NCBI GenBank assembly: GCA_050955105.1
Contig: JBPBQZ010000002.1
Coordinates: 1 to 64,000, forward strand
DNA: 64,000 nucleotides
Direction of reading: 5' to 3'
Source: JBPBQZ01 sp050955105
GTDB lineage: Bacteria; Pseudomonadota; Gammaproteobacteria; Burkholderiales; Burkholderiaceae
Part shown: piece after piece, positions 46,836 to 55,168 of the stretch
Numbering within the stretch: the stretch's first letter is position 1
How the letters are laid out: every line of letters starts with the position of its first letter
Made by a program: the position numbers and the translations under genes
The notes under the pieces: generated by a model
What the model was told of the DNA's origin: nothing
Databases searched by the model: none
Seen by the model: the letters and a program-made list of their open reading frames with translations, nothing else

Positions 46836-48599
46836 ATGCGCGCTTTTCCCAACGACAAATACCCCCCCGCCGCTAGCATTCCTTTACAGGGCCGCCGCTG
46901 GCCCGGCAAAACCATCGACCGCTCTCCCATCTGGATGAGCACCGACCTGCGCGACGGCAATCAGTCGTTGATCGACCCGATGAGCGGCGCTACCAAGCTC
47001 GAGTTTTTCGAGATGCTGGTGCGCATCGGGTTCAAGCAGATCGAGGTCGGATTCCCCGCCGCCTCGCAAGTAGATTTCGATTTCGTCCGCAAATTGGTCG
47101 TCGAACACCGTATTCCGGACGACGTCACCATCGAAGTAATCACTCAATCCCGTGAAGACCTGATCGACCGAACCTTCGAAGCGCTGGAAGGCGCGCCGCG
47201 GGCAATCGTGCATCTGTACAACGCCATCGCGCCATCGTTCCGGCGCATCGTGTTTGGCGAAAGCCGCGAGACCGTCAAGGCACTCGCGGTCGACGGCACC
47301 CGCATGATTCGCGAACGCGCCAGACGCCGCCCCGAAACCGCCTGGACTTACCAGTATTCGCCGGAAACCTTCAGCATGACCGAGCTTGAGTTCTCGCTCG
47401 AAGTCTGCGACGCGGTGGCGCAGGTGTGGCAGCCGACGCGCGCCGACAAGATGATCGTCAACCTGCCGGCCACGGTGGAATCGGCAACCCCGAACGTTTT
47501 CGCCGATCAGGTGGAGTGGATGCATCGGCACCTCGCCTATCGCGACAGCATCGTCTTGTCGGTGCACCCGCATAACGATCGTGGCACGGCGGTGGCCGCC
47601 GCCGAGTTGGCCGTCATGGCCGGCGCGGACCGTATCGAAGGCTGCCTGTTCGGCAATGGCGAACGTACTGGCAACGTCGATCTGGTCACATTGGCGCTGA
47701 ACCTTTACACGCAAGGCATCGACCCCGGTCTCGATTTCTCGGATATCGATGAAGTCAAACGGGTGGTTGAGCGCTGCAACCGGCTGCCGGTGCATCCGCG
47801 CCATCCGTATGCAGGCGAACTGGTCTATACGGCATTTTCAGGATCGCACCAGGATGCGATTCGCAAAGGCTTCGCCTTACAGCGCGATGACGCGCCTTGG
47901 GAAGTGCCTTACTTGCCGATGGATCCCAAGGATGTGGGGCGCAGCTACGAGGCCGTGATCCGCGTGAACAGCCAATCCGGCAAAGGTGGGACTACCTATC
48001 TGCTCGAACGCGGGCTCGGCATGACGCCGCCGCGACGGCTGCAGATAGACTTCTCGCGCATTGTGCAAGGCGCGGCCGACACATCCGGTGTCGAAATCGA
48101 CGCGGATGAAATTCTCGAGCTTTTCCAAAGCGAATATTTCGACGTAGCCGGCGACACGGCGATGGAATGCACGCCCGACGGCGAGTTGCGCGTCACACAC
48201 CGCGGTGAAGTGGCGCGCATCGCGGCGAGCGTCGGCCCGGCAAGTAGCGCAAGCAGCCAGGACGGGAGCCCCACCGACGCCTCGGTCGAGCAGATCCTGG
48301 ATCAGGTTGCCGCGGCGCTGTCGCGCATGGCCGGTGTACGCGTGTCAGTGGTCGAGCGCTCGCACCATGCGCTGCGAGATGGGCGTAGCGCATGGTGCGT
48401 GCTCGCCCAAACGGCGGAAGGTGCGGCGTGTTACGGCATCGCAGCGAGCGCGGCGGACAGCGCCTCCGCGCGCGGAGGCAATGCCGACGATTGGACAGCG
48501 GCCACCGCAGTGCGGGCGTTGATCAGCGCCTGCAATCGGCGCTTCGCCCATCTTGGCGCGGCGGCAACCAGCGAGGCCGAAGCGATTATCCCAGCCTGA
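46836..48599 (+). CDS. leuA: 2-isopropylmalate synthase (long LeuA type)
   Basis: Condenses acetyl-CoA with 2-ketoisovalerate, the first committed step to leucine, 587 residues. It belongs to the longer yeast/actinobacterial-type branch: MSTDLRDGNQSLIDPM near residue 35, the metal-site LSVHPHNDRGTAVAAAELA, GCLFGNGERTGNVDLVTLAL and SQSGKGGTTYLLERGLG. The C-terminal regulatory domain (about 480-580) is interrupted by Ala/Ser-rich stretches. The start ATG 46836 has only a modest GAGAA site. Expression is probably set by the leader described upstream. Confidence 0.95.
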   Translation: MRAFPNDKYPPAASIPLQGRRWPGKTIDRSPIWMSTDLRDGNQSLIDPMSGATKLEFFEMLVRIGFKQIEVGFPAASQVDFDFVRKLVVEHRIPDDVTIEVITQSREDLIDRTFEALEGAPRAIVHLYNAIAPSFRRIVFGESRETVKALAVDGTRMIRERARRRPETAWTYQYSPETFSMTELEFSLEVCDAVAQVWQPTRADKMIVNLPATVESATPNVFADQVEWMHRHLAYRDSIVLSVHPHNDRGTAVAAAELAVMAGADRIEGCLFGNGERTGNVDLVTLALNLYTQGIDPGLDFSDIDEVKRVVERCNRLPVHPRHPYAGELVYTAFSGSHQDAIRKGFALQRDDAPWEVPYLPMDPKDVGRSYEAVIRVNSQSGKGGTTYLLERGLGMTPPRRLQIDFSRIVQGAADTSGVEIDADEILELFQSEYFDVAGDTAMECTPDGELRVTHRGEVARIAASVGPASSASSQDGSPTDASVEQILDQVAAALSRMAGVRVSVVERSHHALRDGRSAWCVLAQTAEGAACYGIAASAADSASARGGNADDWTAATAVRALISACNRRFAHLGAAATSEAEAIIPA

Positions 48600-48622
48600 T
48601 CGGCCCGCCAGCAAAACAAGCC

Positions 48623-48660
48623 AGGCCGCCGGGTAACACACGGCGGCCTGCGGAACTTTT
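48623..48660 (+). terminator. Stem-loop terminator after leuA
   Basis: AGGCCGCCG (48623-48631) and CGGCGGCCT (48641-48649) form a perfect 9-bp stem around a 9-base loop, with TTTT 8 bases further on. A moderate intrinsic terminator separating leuA from rpoH. Confidence 0.7.
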
Positions 48661-48746
48661 CCCCACAGAAACTATCGAATGTGCATATCGATAGCACCCC
48701 GCCCGCCGCAATTCACAAAACGAATATCCGCGAACGCTACAAGGTT

Positions 48747-48776
48747 TTAGCAGTCGCTATGGCAGAGTGCTAATAT
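48747..48776 (+). promoter_or_regulatory. CIRCE-like HrcA operator over the rpoH promoter
   Basis: TTAGCAGTC (48747-48755), nine bases, then GAGTGCTAA (48765-48773). The CIRCE consensus is TTAGCACTC-N9-GAGTGCTAA, so 17 of 18 bases match with exact spacing. The element overlaps a plausible promoter: TTAGCA at 48747-48752 as -35 and TAATAT at 48771-48776 as -10 with 18 bases between. An HrcA dimer here would repress rpoH directly. hrcA is not in the window. Confidence 0.85.
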
Positions 48777-48809
48777 TGCACAGCAGCAGTTTTTAACCGA
48801 GGAACGAAC

Positions 48810-49736
48810 TTGACCACAGCCCTTTCAGTAGCTACCCCCCTTCGCCGGACTCCCGCGCGCACGGGCGCGCTTGCGCTGAACATGGCCGGGTTGATCCCAG
48901 GACACGCGGGCAATATTGACGCCTATATCCAGTCGGTCAATCGCGTGCCGATGTTGACCGCGGGCGAGGAACGCCGTTTGGCGACCGCCTTTCGCACCGA
49001 AGACGATCTGGACGCCGCGCGCCAGTTGGTGATGTCGCATTTGCGCCTGGTGGTGTCGATCGCGCGCCAGTATCTGGGCTACGGCCTGCCGCATGCCGAT
49101 CTGATTCAGGAAGGCAATATCGGCCTGATGAAGGCCGTCAAGCGCTTCGATCCCGATCAAAACGTGCGGCTCGTGTCGTACGCCATGCACTGGATCAAGG
49201 CGGAGATCCACGAATACGTGCTGCGCAACTGGCGCATGGTAAAAGTCGCCACGACCAAGGCGCAGCGCAAATTGTTTTTTAATCTGCGCAGCCACAAGCA
49301 GCGTTTGCAGGCCTTCACCAGCGACGAAATCGACAATCTGGCGACAGAATTGTCAGTCAAGCGCGAGGAAGTCGCCGAGATGGAAACACGGCTGGCGGGC
49401 GGCGACATTGCGCTCGAAGGCCAGATCGACGACGGCGAAGAGTCTTACGCGCCCATCGCCTATCTGTCGGATACCCGCCAGGAACCGAGCGAAGTGCTGG
49501 CGTCCCGGCAGTTCGATCGCCTGCAAAGCGACGGCCTGAGCTCCGCGCTGGAAATGCTCGACGAACGTAGCCGCCGCATTATTTCGGCCCGTTGGCTCGA
49601 GGTGCAGGACGACGGTTCGGGCGGTTCCACGCTGCACGATCTGGCCGAAGAGTTCGGCGTCTCGGCCGAGCGTATTCGTCAGATCGAAGTGAGCGCGATG
49701 AAAAAGATGAAGGCCAAGCTGGCCGAGTTCGCGTAA
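48810..49736 (+). CDS. rpoH: Heat-shock sigma factor sigma-32
   Basis: Alternative sigma-70-family factor for heat-shock genes, 308 residues. Region 2 includes HLRLVVSIARQYLGYGLPHA, QEGNIGLMKAVKRFDP and YAMHWIKAEIHEYVLRNWR, followed by the diagnostic RpoH box QRKLFFNLR. Region 4.2 is LAEEFGVSAERIRQIEVSAM. The start appears to be TTG at 48810 with GAGGA 6 bases upstream, giving about 24 residues before MAGLIPGHAGNIDAYI; an ATG at that second site (48882) is the alternative. Confidence 0.95.
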   Translation: MTTALSVATPLRRTPARTGALALNMAGLIPGHAGNIDAYIQSVNRVPMLTAGEERRLATAFRTEDDLDAARQLVMSHLRLVVSIARQYLGYGLPHADLIQEGNIGLMKAVKRFDPDQNVRLVSYAMHWIKAEIHEYVLRNWRMVKVATTKAQRKLFFNLRSHKQRLQAFTSDEIDNLATELSVKREEVAEMETRLAGGDIALEGQIDDGEESYAPIAYLSDTRQEPSEVLASRQFDRLQSDGLSSALEMLDERSRRIISARWLEVQDDGSGGSTLHDLAEEFGVSAERIRQIEVSAMKKMKAKLAEFA

Positions 49737-49740
49737 TGCA

Positions 49741-49775
49741 AGGCCCTGCTCGCACCGTCCGGTGTGGCAGGGCCT
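49741..49775. terminator. Long hairpin between convergent rpoH and ParB-like gene
   Basis: AGGCCCTGC (49741-49749) and GCAGGGCCT (49767-49775) form a 9-bp stem; inside, CACC and GGTG add a second short stem. No T run is present on either strand, so it may act as a 3'-end protector for both convergent messages. Confidence 0.6.
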
Positions 49776-49782
49776 AGGCGCA

Positions 49783-50874
49783 TTAGTCGTCTATCCGATG
49801 TCGTTGCTTATAGTCGATCATCAAAGCCACGGCGCCTGGGTGCTTGCTGCCGATGCGTCGTGCGAGGTCGCTGAATTTGCCGTGATTCGGCGCTTTGCCG
49901 CGATTGATCGTCGCCTGCTGACCCAGCGCAGCCGGTGCCCAGCTACCGGCAATCGGCGCCCGCGCCGCCACGATCAGCTCGGCGGCAGTCCAGACCGCGT
50001 TGAGATATCCATCCGCAGCTAATGGCGATTGCTGGCTCAAGCTTCCGAGCCGGTTCAAGGCATAGCGACGTGGATCGAACCCTGTCGCCCGCAGGTAGTC
50101 GCCCCAATAAAATTCGATGAAATCGACCGGTGGCCGCGGATCTTCATAAGCGATGTGACGCGCGAAGAAAACGATGGATCGATAACGGTCATTGCCGAAG
50201 CCTCCCCGTAATCCGACGTGCGCGGGCAGCGCCGTAGCGTCGATCGGCAGATTGTCGGCGTTGCGCAGCCATGCGTGGCCATCCCGCTGCATCCGTCGCC
50301 AGAAATCGCCGGTTGCCAGGCTGCTGTAGTTCGCCGTCACGAGCACGTGAATCTGCAAGTCGAGGCCCCCGTCCGGCAGTTCCGCGTAAGCAGACATCGT
50401 GTGGTGGCCATCTGTCAGATACAGGTTGCCGCCCGGGCCAACTACCACCGGTCGCAACTTGTCGCGTTCCAGGGTGCCCGCCAGCCGACAACGAAAACTC
50501 TGCGGCTCGGATAGCTTTGCCGTCGGCGCAAGCGGCATCGGCAGAATGCCGCCGCGGCCATCATCTTCGCAGTAGCTGTCGAAGCGTAAGCGCGGGTCGC
50601 GCTCGAAGCGATCCAGTCGATAGTAGACCTCGTCGTATCCCAGCGCGCCCTGCGTCGGATGCAGGTCGCGCAAGCGCACTTTCAGCACATCGCCGGCCCG
50701 CGCATTCGTCAACAACTGTTGCACGCCGTCAGTCGTTATTTCCGCGTCCGAGCCGGCCGTCCAATTGGGTCGGGTCCGCGCCACGGGCGCATCGCGACGG
50801 CCATCGCCACACGCGGATAAAGACAACAGCGCGCACAGGACGAAGGCCTGCAACGCGTATTTCGAGAACCTCAT
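49783..50874 (-). CDS. Lipoprotein with ParB/sulfiredoxin-like fold
   Basis: A 363-residue protein. The start at 50874 begins MRFSKYALQAFVLCALLSLS and reaches ACGDG, an apparent lipobox with the lipidated Cys at about residue 22. The body contains the ParB/Srx-type phrase GYDEVYYRLDRFERDP and LYLTDGHHTMSAYAELPDGG, where DGHH corresponds to the catalytic/nucleotide region of the fold. The rest (FVDFIEFYWGDYLRA-like region and Ala-rich tail) is family-specific. Lipidation would place a normally cytoplasmic fold in the envelope. GGAGATG precedes the start. Function unknown. Confidence 0.8.
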   Translation of the reverse strand: MRFSKYALQAFVLCALLSLSACGDGRRDAPVARTRPNWTAGSDAEITTDGVQQLLTNARAGDVLKVRLRDLHPTQGALGYDEVYYRLDRFERDPRLRFDSYCEDDGRGGILPMPLAPTAKLSEPQSFRCRLAGTLERDKLRPVVVGPGGNLYLTDGHHTMSAYAELPDGGLDLQIHVLVTANYSSLATGDFWRRMQRDGHAWLRNADNLPIDATALPAHVGLRGGFGNDRYRSIVFFARHIAYEDPRPPVDFIEFYWGDYLRATGFDPRRYALNRLGSLSQQSPLAADGYLNAVWTAAELIVAARAPIAGSWAPAALGQQATINRGKAPNHGKFSDLARRIGSKHPGAVALMIDYKQRHRIDD

Positions 50875-51213
50875 CGCATCTCCGTCGAACGCCGCGGCGC
50901 TTCCACAGAGGGACCGCACACGGACGTCATGGTTAAAGAGTCGCGGCTGCGTCGGTGTGTCGGCGCAACTCGCCTCCGTCAGTGCCAAGCGGTCTCGATG
51001 GGTTTCCGGCGGCCAGCGCCGGATTGCGCCGCGCGCGAAACCTTCGCGGCGCTGCGTCAAAACGGCGCACAAATGCGCGTTCAGCTCGCATTCGAGGCTT
51101 GTAGGACCTCTATCGCGGCGCTTTGTCGCATCGCAGCATCAACTATCGACTTAAGTGCGCTCTTAGAATGTCGCAACACCTCCGATCGGCAACCTGAAGA
51201 CATCTCAATACCG
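50875..51213 (+). other. Intergenic region before cydP
   Basis: 339 bases between the divergent lipoprotein gene and the cyd operon. A TAGAAT hexamer at 51164-51169 is a possible -10 for cyd. I looked for an FNR/ANR site (TTGAT-N4-ATCAA) and did not find one. Open frames crossing this stretch have poor composition and I do not call them. Confidence 0.5.
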
Positions 51214-51510
51214 GTGAAAACGTGCGCAAGAATCCGCGGCGCTAGCCGAGAAACCGCTAGCCGGCACAGCCCGCGCCGGCTTCTCGAAGCGTGGCCTTGG
51301 CAGCGCAAATATCGTCTGACAATCGAGATTTGCGCAGTGGTCCTGATCAAATTGGCGCTATTGATGGTGCTTCGCCATTGCTTGTTCGACGCACCTGCTG
51401 CACCCGATATGCGGATGGCCCCGGCCGATGTCGCGCAGGCCTTGTTATCGAATCCGGCGTCCGTCCCCGCTCTTGTTTCGCCGCGCCCCGTGTCCGGCAC
51501 AAAAGGTTGA
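51214..51510 (+). CDS. cydP: CydP-like small subunit of cytochrome bd
   Basis: Encodes up to 98 residues ending in a single hydrophobic helix (TIEICAVVLIKLALLMVL) followed by a short periplasmic-type tail. Position immediately before cydA and the charge-flanked helix match the small CydP proteins found upstream of cydA in Burkholderia and Ralstonia. The GTG at 51214 is the last usable start before the helix, but its ribosome site is weak and the true N-terminus may be shorter. TGA overlaps the cydA ATG (TGATG), so translation is coupled. Confidence 0.65.
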   Translation: MKTCARIRGASRETASRHSPRRLLEAWPWQRKYRLTIEICAVVLIKLALLMVLRHCLFDAPAAPDMRMAPADVAQALLSNPASVPALVSPRPVSGTKG

Positions 51511-53174
51511 TGTCCATGCCCACCCCAGACGTCGTAGAACTCTCTCGACTGCAATTCGGAATCACCGCGCTGTATCACTTCCTGTTCGTGCCGCTCACCC
51601 TCGGCCTGTCGTGGATATTGGTGATCATGGAAGCGGTCTATGTGATCACCGGCAAGCGCGTCTACCGGGACATGACGCAATTCTGGGGCAAGCTGTTCGG
51701 CATCAATTTTGCGATGGGCGTGGCCACGGGACTAACGCTGGAGTTCCAGTTCGGCACCAATTGGTCCTACTACTCACACTACGTCGGCGACATCTTCGGC
51801 GTGCCGCTAGCCATCGAAGGCATGATGGCCTTTTTCCTCGAATCGACCTTCGTCGGCCTGTTCTTCTTCGGCTGGTCGCGCCTCTCGCGCGGCAAGCATC
51901 TGCTGGTGACCTGTCTGGTTGCGGTCGGCTCGAACCTGTCCGCGCTATGGATCCTGGTGGCGAACGCCTGGATGAACAATCCGGTCGGCGCTAGCTTCAA
52001 CTATCAGACGATGCGCATGGAACTCACCGACATGGCGGCGGTGTTCTTCAATCCGGTAGCGCAAGTGAAATTCGTCCACACGGTATCGGCAGGCTACGTC
52101 ACCGCGGCCATGTTCGTGCTCGGCATATCGAGTTGGTATCTGCTCAAGAAGCGTGATGTCGACTTCGCGCTGCGCTCCTTCGTGATCGCCGCAGGCTTCG
52201 GGCTTGCGTCGGTGTTATGCGTCATCGTGCTCGGCGACGAATCCGGCTATACCACCGGCGAAGTGCAGAAGGCCAAGCTGGCGGCAATGGAAGCCCAATG
52301 GGAAACGGCCAAGCCGCCGGCGTCCTTCACGCTGTTCGGCTTGCCCGACCAGCAAGCTCAGCGTACCGATCACGCAATCAAAATTCCCTACGCGCTAGGC
52401 CTGATCGCCACGCGCTCGGTCGATGCGCCGGTGGAGGGTTTGAAGGACATCATCGTGGGCTATCAATCGCGCATCCGCAGCGGCATGATCGCCTACGCCG
52501 CACTACGGCAGTTGCGCGACGGCGATACCTCCGCAAGCGCGCGTCAGACCTTCGCCGCACACCAGGCAGACCTGGGCTTCGGCTTGCTGCTCAAGCGCTA
52601 TGCACCAGACGTCGTCGACGCCACGCCCGCGCAGATCGCCCAAGCCGCGCGCGATGCGATCCCACGGGTGGCCGTAGTGTTCTGGTCGTTTCGACTGATG
52701 GTGGCACTGGGCATCAGCTTCCTGCTGATTTTTCTCACGGCGTTCTATCTGAGCGCCAAACGACGCATCCTCGCGCCGCGCAGCCGCTGGCTGCTGCGGC
52801 TTGCGGTCTGGGCCATCCCCCTGCCGTGGCTTGCCGCTGAACTAGGATGGATCACTGCGGAAGTCGGACGTCAACCGTGGACCATCGCCGGCATCCTGCC
52901 GACCTTCCTGTCGGCATCATCGCTGGCGCCGCGTGACCTGTACTGGAGCCTCGCGGGCTTCGTAGGTTTCTACACCGCGCTGCTGGCCGTCGAACTCACG
53001 CTGATGATCAAATACGCGCGTCTAGGACCGGCGTCGCTGCATTTGGGCCGCTATCACGGCGAACTTTCGGCTGAGGCGCCGCTCGACGCCGGGCGCCAAG
53101 ATGCGCCGCGCGGCGAGCTCCATGGCGGCCCCACATCCAGCCACATCGGCGCATCGGGAGGTCAGCCATCATGA
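51510..53174 (+). CDS. cydA: Cytochrome bd ubiquinol oxidase subunit I
   Basis: A 554-residue heme-bearing subunit with about nine helices. Heme and quinol-site regions are visible: LSRLQFGITALYHFLFVPLT (His for heme b595 within), the GWSRLSRGKHL loop, the Q-loop block IPYALGLIATRS and GYQSRIRSGMIAYAAL, and the C-terminal WTIAGILPTFLSAS. ATG 51510 or 51516 may both be used. Membrane bd-type oxidase for low oxygen. Its 3' end overlaps cydB. Confidence 0.95.
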   Translation: MSMPTPDVVELSRLQFGITALYHFLFVPLTLGLSWILVIMEAVYVITGKRVYRDMTQFWGKLFGINFAMGVATGLTLEFQFGTNWSYYSHYVGDIFGVPLAIEGMMAFFLESTFVGLFFFGWSRLSRGKHLLVTCLVAVGSNLSALWILVANAWMNNPVGASFNYQTMRMELTDMAAVFFNPVAQVKFVHTVSAGYVTAAMFVLGISSWYLLKKRDVDFALRSFVIAAGFGLASVLCVIVLGDESGYTTGEVQKAKLAAMEAQWETAKPPASFTLFGLPDQQAQRTDHAIKIPYALGLIATRSVDAPVEGLKDIIVGYQSRIRSGMIAYAALRQLRDGDTSASARQTFAAHQADLGFGLLLKRYAPDVVDATPAQIAQAARDAIPRVAVVFWSFRLMVALGISFLLIFLTAFYLSAKRRILAPRSRWLLRLAVWAIPLPWLAAELGWITAEVGRQPWTIAGILPTFLSASSLAPRDLYWSLAGFVGFYTALLAVELTLMIKYARLGPASLHLGRYHGELSAEAPLDAGRQDAPRGELHGGPTSSHIGASGGQPS

Positions 53175-54319
53175 TCGACTACCTCACACTCAAGCTTGTC
53201 TGGTGGGGATTGATCGGCCTGCTGTTGATGGGTTTCGCGCTGACCGACGGCTTCGACATGGGCGTGGGCGCGCTATTGCCGTTGGTCGCGCGTAACGAAG
53301 ATCAGCGGCGCATCGTCATCAATACGATCGGACCTACCTGGGAGGGCAATCAGGTGTGGTTCGTCACTGCGGTGGGAGCCATTTTTGCCGCATGGCCGCT
53401 GGTCTACGCGGCGGCGTTCTCGGCGCTCTATTTTGGTTTGCTGATCGTGCTGTTCGCGTTGTTCCTGCGGCCGGTTGGCTTCGACTACCGCGGCAAGGGT
53501 GACCATCCGCGCTGGCGCAGCGCCTGGGACTGGGCACTTTGCGCCGGCAGTGGCATCCCTGCGCTCATGTTCGGCGTGGTCTTCGGCAATTTACTGCAGG
53601 GCCTGCCGTTCGCACTCGATGAAGATATGCGCGCCAGCTATCACGGCGGCAGCGCAGGCCTGCTGAACCCGTTCGCGCTGCTTTGCGGCTTGGTCAGCTT
53701 GACGATGTTGGCGGCGCACGGTGCCGCGTTCCTGAAGATCAAGACCGAAGGCGTGGTAGCACGTCGCGCCGCACGCCTGCTGCGCTGGGCGGCGCTCGGC
53801 TGTGTTGCTTCGTTCCTGCTGGCCGGGGTGCTGATTGCCACGCGCGTCAACGGCTACGCCATCGCCCTGTCGCCGCCACTGTCCCAACTCCAGAATCCGC
53901 TGGCTAAAGAAGTCGTGTCGGGGCCGGGACTCTGGCTATCGAATTACATCGCGCATCCTTGGATGATGCTCGCACCGCTGTTGGCACTCGGCGCCGGCTT
54001 GACGGCAGCCCTGCTCGCCTCGACGGCGCGCCAGTCGTTGCAACGCCTCGGCTTCTTGCTCACCGGCTTGCAGACCGTCGGCATCCTCGCCACCGCAGGT
54101 TTCGCGATGTTTCCGTTCTTATTGCCCTCGTCGATCGATCCGTCGAGCAGCCTCACGGCATGGGATGCCACGTCGAGCCGCCTGACCCTGCAGATCATGC
54201 TGTTCGCGGTCTGCATTTTCCTACCGCTGATTTTGCTTTATACGAGCTGGGTGTATCGAGTGATGCGCGGCAAAGTCACCGCCGAGACGCTCGAGGCGAA
54301 CCGTCATTCAATGTACTAG
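53171..54319 (+). CDS. cydB: Cytochrome bd ubiquinol oxidase subunit II
   Basis: A 382-residue integral membrane partner of CydA with eight or more helices. It has the N-terminal LVWWGLIGLLLMGFALTDGF with DMGVG following, and the conserved WEGNQVWFV. The ATG overlaps the cydA TGA by 4 bases. It is followed 10 bases later by cydX. Confidence 0.96.
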   Translation: MIDYLTLKLVWWGLIGLLLMGFALTDGFDMGVGALLPLVARNEDQRRIVINTIGPTWEGNQVWFVTAVGAIFAAWPLVYAAAFSALYFGLLIVLFALFLRPVGFDYRGKGDHPRWRSAWDWALCAGSGIPALMFGVVFGNLLQGLPFALDEDMRASYHGGSAGLLNPFALLCGLVSLTMLAAHGAAFLKIKTEGVVARRAARLLRWAALGCVASFLLAGVLIATRVNGYAIALSPPLSQLQNPLAKEVVSGPGLWLSNYIAHPWMMLAPLLALGAGLTAALLASTARQSLQRLGFLLTGLQTVGILATAGFAMFPFLLPSSIDPSSSLTAWDATSSRLTLQIMLFAVCIFLPLILLYTSWVYRVMRGKVTAETLEANRHSMY

Positions 54320-54329
54320 GAGTAACGAG

Positions 54330-54425
54330 ATGTGGTTTTTTGCATGGATTCTGGGTGTCGGCCTGGCGCTGGCCTGCGGCATCATCAATGCGCTGTGGTT
54401 GGAGATGCGCGAGACCGGCGTCTGA
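54330..54425 (+). CDS. cydX: Small bd oxidase subunit CydX
   Basis: A 31-residue single-helix protein: MWFFAWILGVGLALACGIIN followed by ALWLEMRETGV. The Trp-rich start and the EMRE-like cytosolic end are hallmarks of CydX, which stabilises the CydAB heme site. AGGAG lies just before ATG 54330. It is too short for routine gene finders and completes cydPABX. Confidence 0.93.
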   Translation: MWFFAWILGVGLALACGIINALWLEMRETGV

Positions 54426-54516
54426 GTGGTGCTCGAGCGGCGGCAATTGGGGCGAGCTTCGAGCGCTGCGGCGCTGGCGAACCGCGCGGCAAGCCTCGCC
54501 TGAGACAGTCGCGGCG

Positions 54517-55167
54517 CTACTTCAACAGCAAACGAATGTCATGCACCCAAGGCGCCGCGCCCTGCCCATCCCGTGCGAACAAGCGCAGCTTGCCGTCTGG
54601 ATCGAACACATAGCTCGCGCCAGTGTGCGTGATGGTGTAATCGCCGGTAGCCGTAGCTGGATCCTTGGCGACATACACGTGAAAGCCTTTCGTGACAGCC
54701 GTCAGTTGCGCCGCGTCGGCCGGCCGCAAGCCGGCAAAACTCGGATTGAACGCGGTAACGTAGGCGTCGAGCGCCTGCGGCGTGTCGCGCTGTGGATCGA
54801 CGGTGACGAACAGCACCTGTACCTTGCCAGCGTCGCTGCCGAGTTGCGTCATCGCTTGCGCCAGCTCGGCCATGGTGGTCGGGCAAACATCCGGGCAATG
54901 TAAATAACCGAAGAACAGCACCACGACCTTGCCGCGATAGTCGGCGATCGTGCGCAGGCGGCCATGCGTGTCGGGTAAGGCGAAATCGCTGGCGAAGCTG
55001 GTATTGCCGGACAGTTCCGGATTATCGAAAACCGGCTTCTGATCGCAGCCCGCGAGCGCGGTGCTCAGCAACGCTAAAGCGGCAAGCCACGTGAAGGCGC
55101 GACGCGCATGGCGCACCGCCGCGCCGACATGGCTGGAAAACGCGTACCGACGCCCGGGCTTCGACAA
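54517..55167 (-). CDS. SCO1/SenC copper chaperone lipoprotein
   Basis: A 216-residue thioredoxin-fold copper protein for CuA assembly of cytochrome oxidase. A hydrophobic leader ends in the lipobox STALAGC. The CxxxC copper site is HCPDVCPTT and the third ligand His lies in TITHTGASY. The TTG start at 55167 is one base after the ctaB stop, suggesting coupling, but GTG starts about 14-18 codons later would also keep the signal sequence. Confidence 0.93.
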   Translation of the reverse strand: MSKPGRRYAFSSHVGAAVRHARRAFTWLAALALLSTALAGCDQKPVFDNPELSGNTSFASDFALPDTHGRLRTIADYRGKVVVLFFGYLHCPDVCPTTMAELAQAMTQLGSDAGKVQVLFVTVDPQRDTPQALDAYVTAFNPSFAGLRPADAAQLTAVTKGFHVYVAKDPATATGDYTITHTGASYVFDPDGKLRLFARDGQGAAPWVHDIRLLLK

Positions 55168-55168
55168 C

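Noticed and set aside
46664..46876. 70-codon frame in the leuA leader (MQIAFVLPSIVAGSLVFSMM...)
   Set aside because: It overlaps the leuA start in another frame, lacks a ribosome site and loses protein-like composition after residue 30. It could be a relic, but I cannot support it.
50929..51213. Upstream extension of the cydP frame
   Set aside because: Arg/Ala/Cys-rich with no helix or domain; only the part from the GTG at 51214 leads into a CydP-like helix.
50875..51213. FNR/ANR site upstream of the cyd operon
   Set aside because: No TTGAT-N4-ATCAA or close variant is present by eye.
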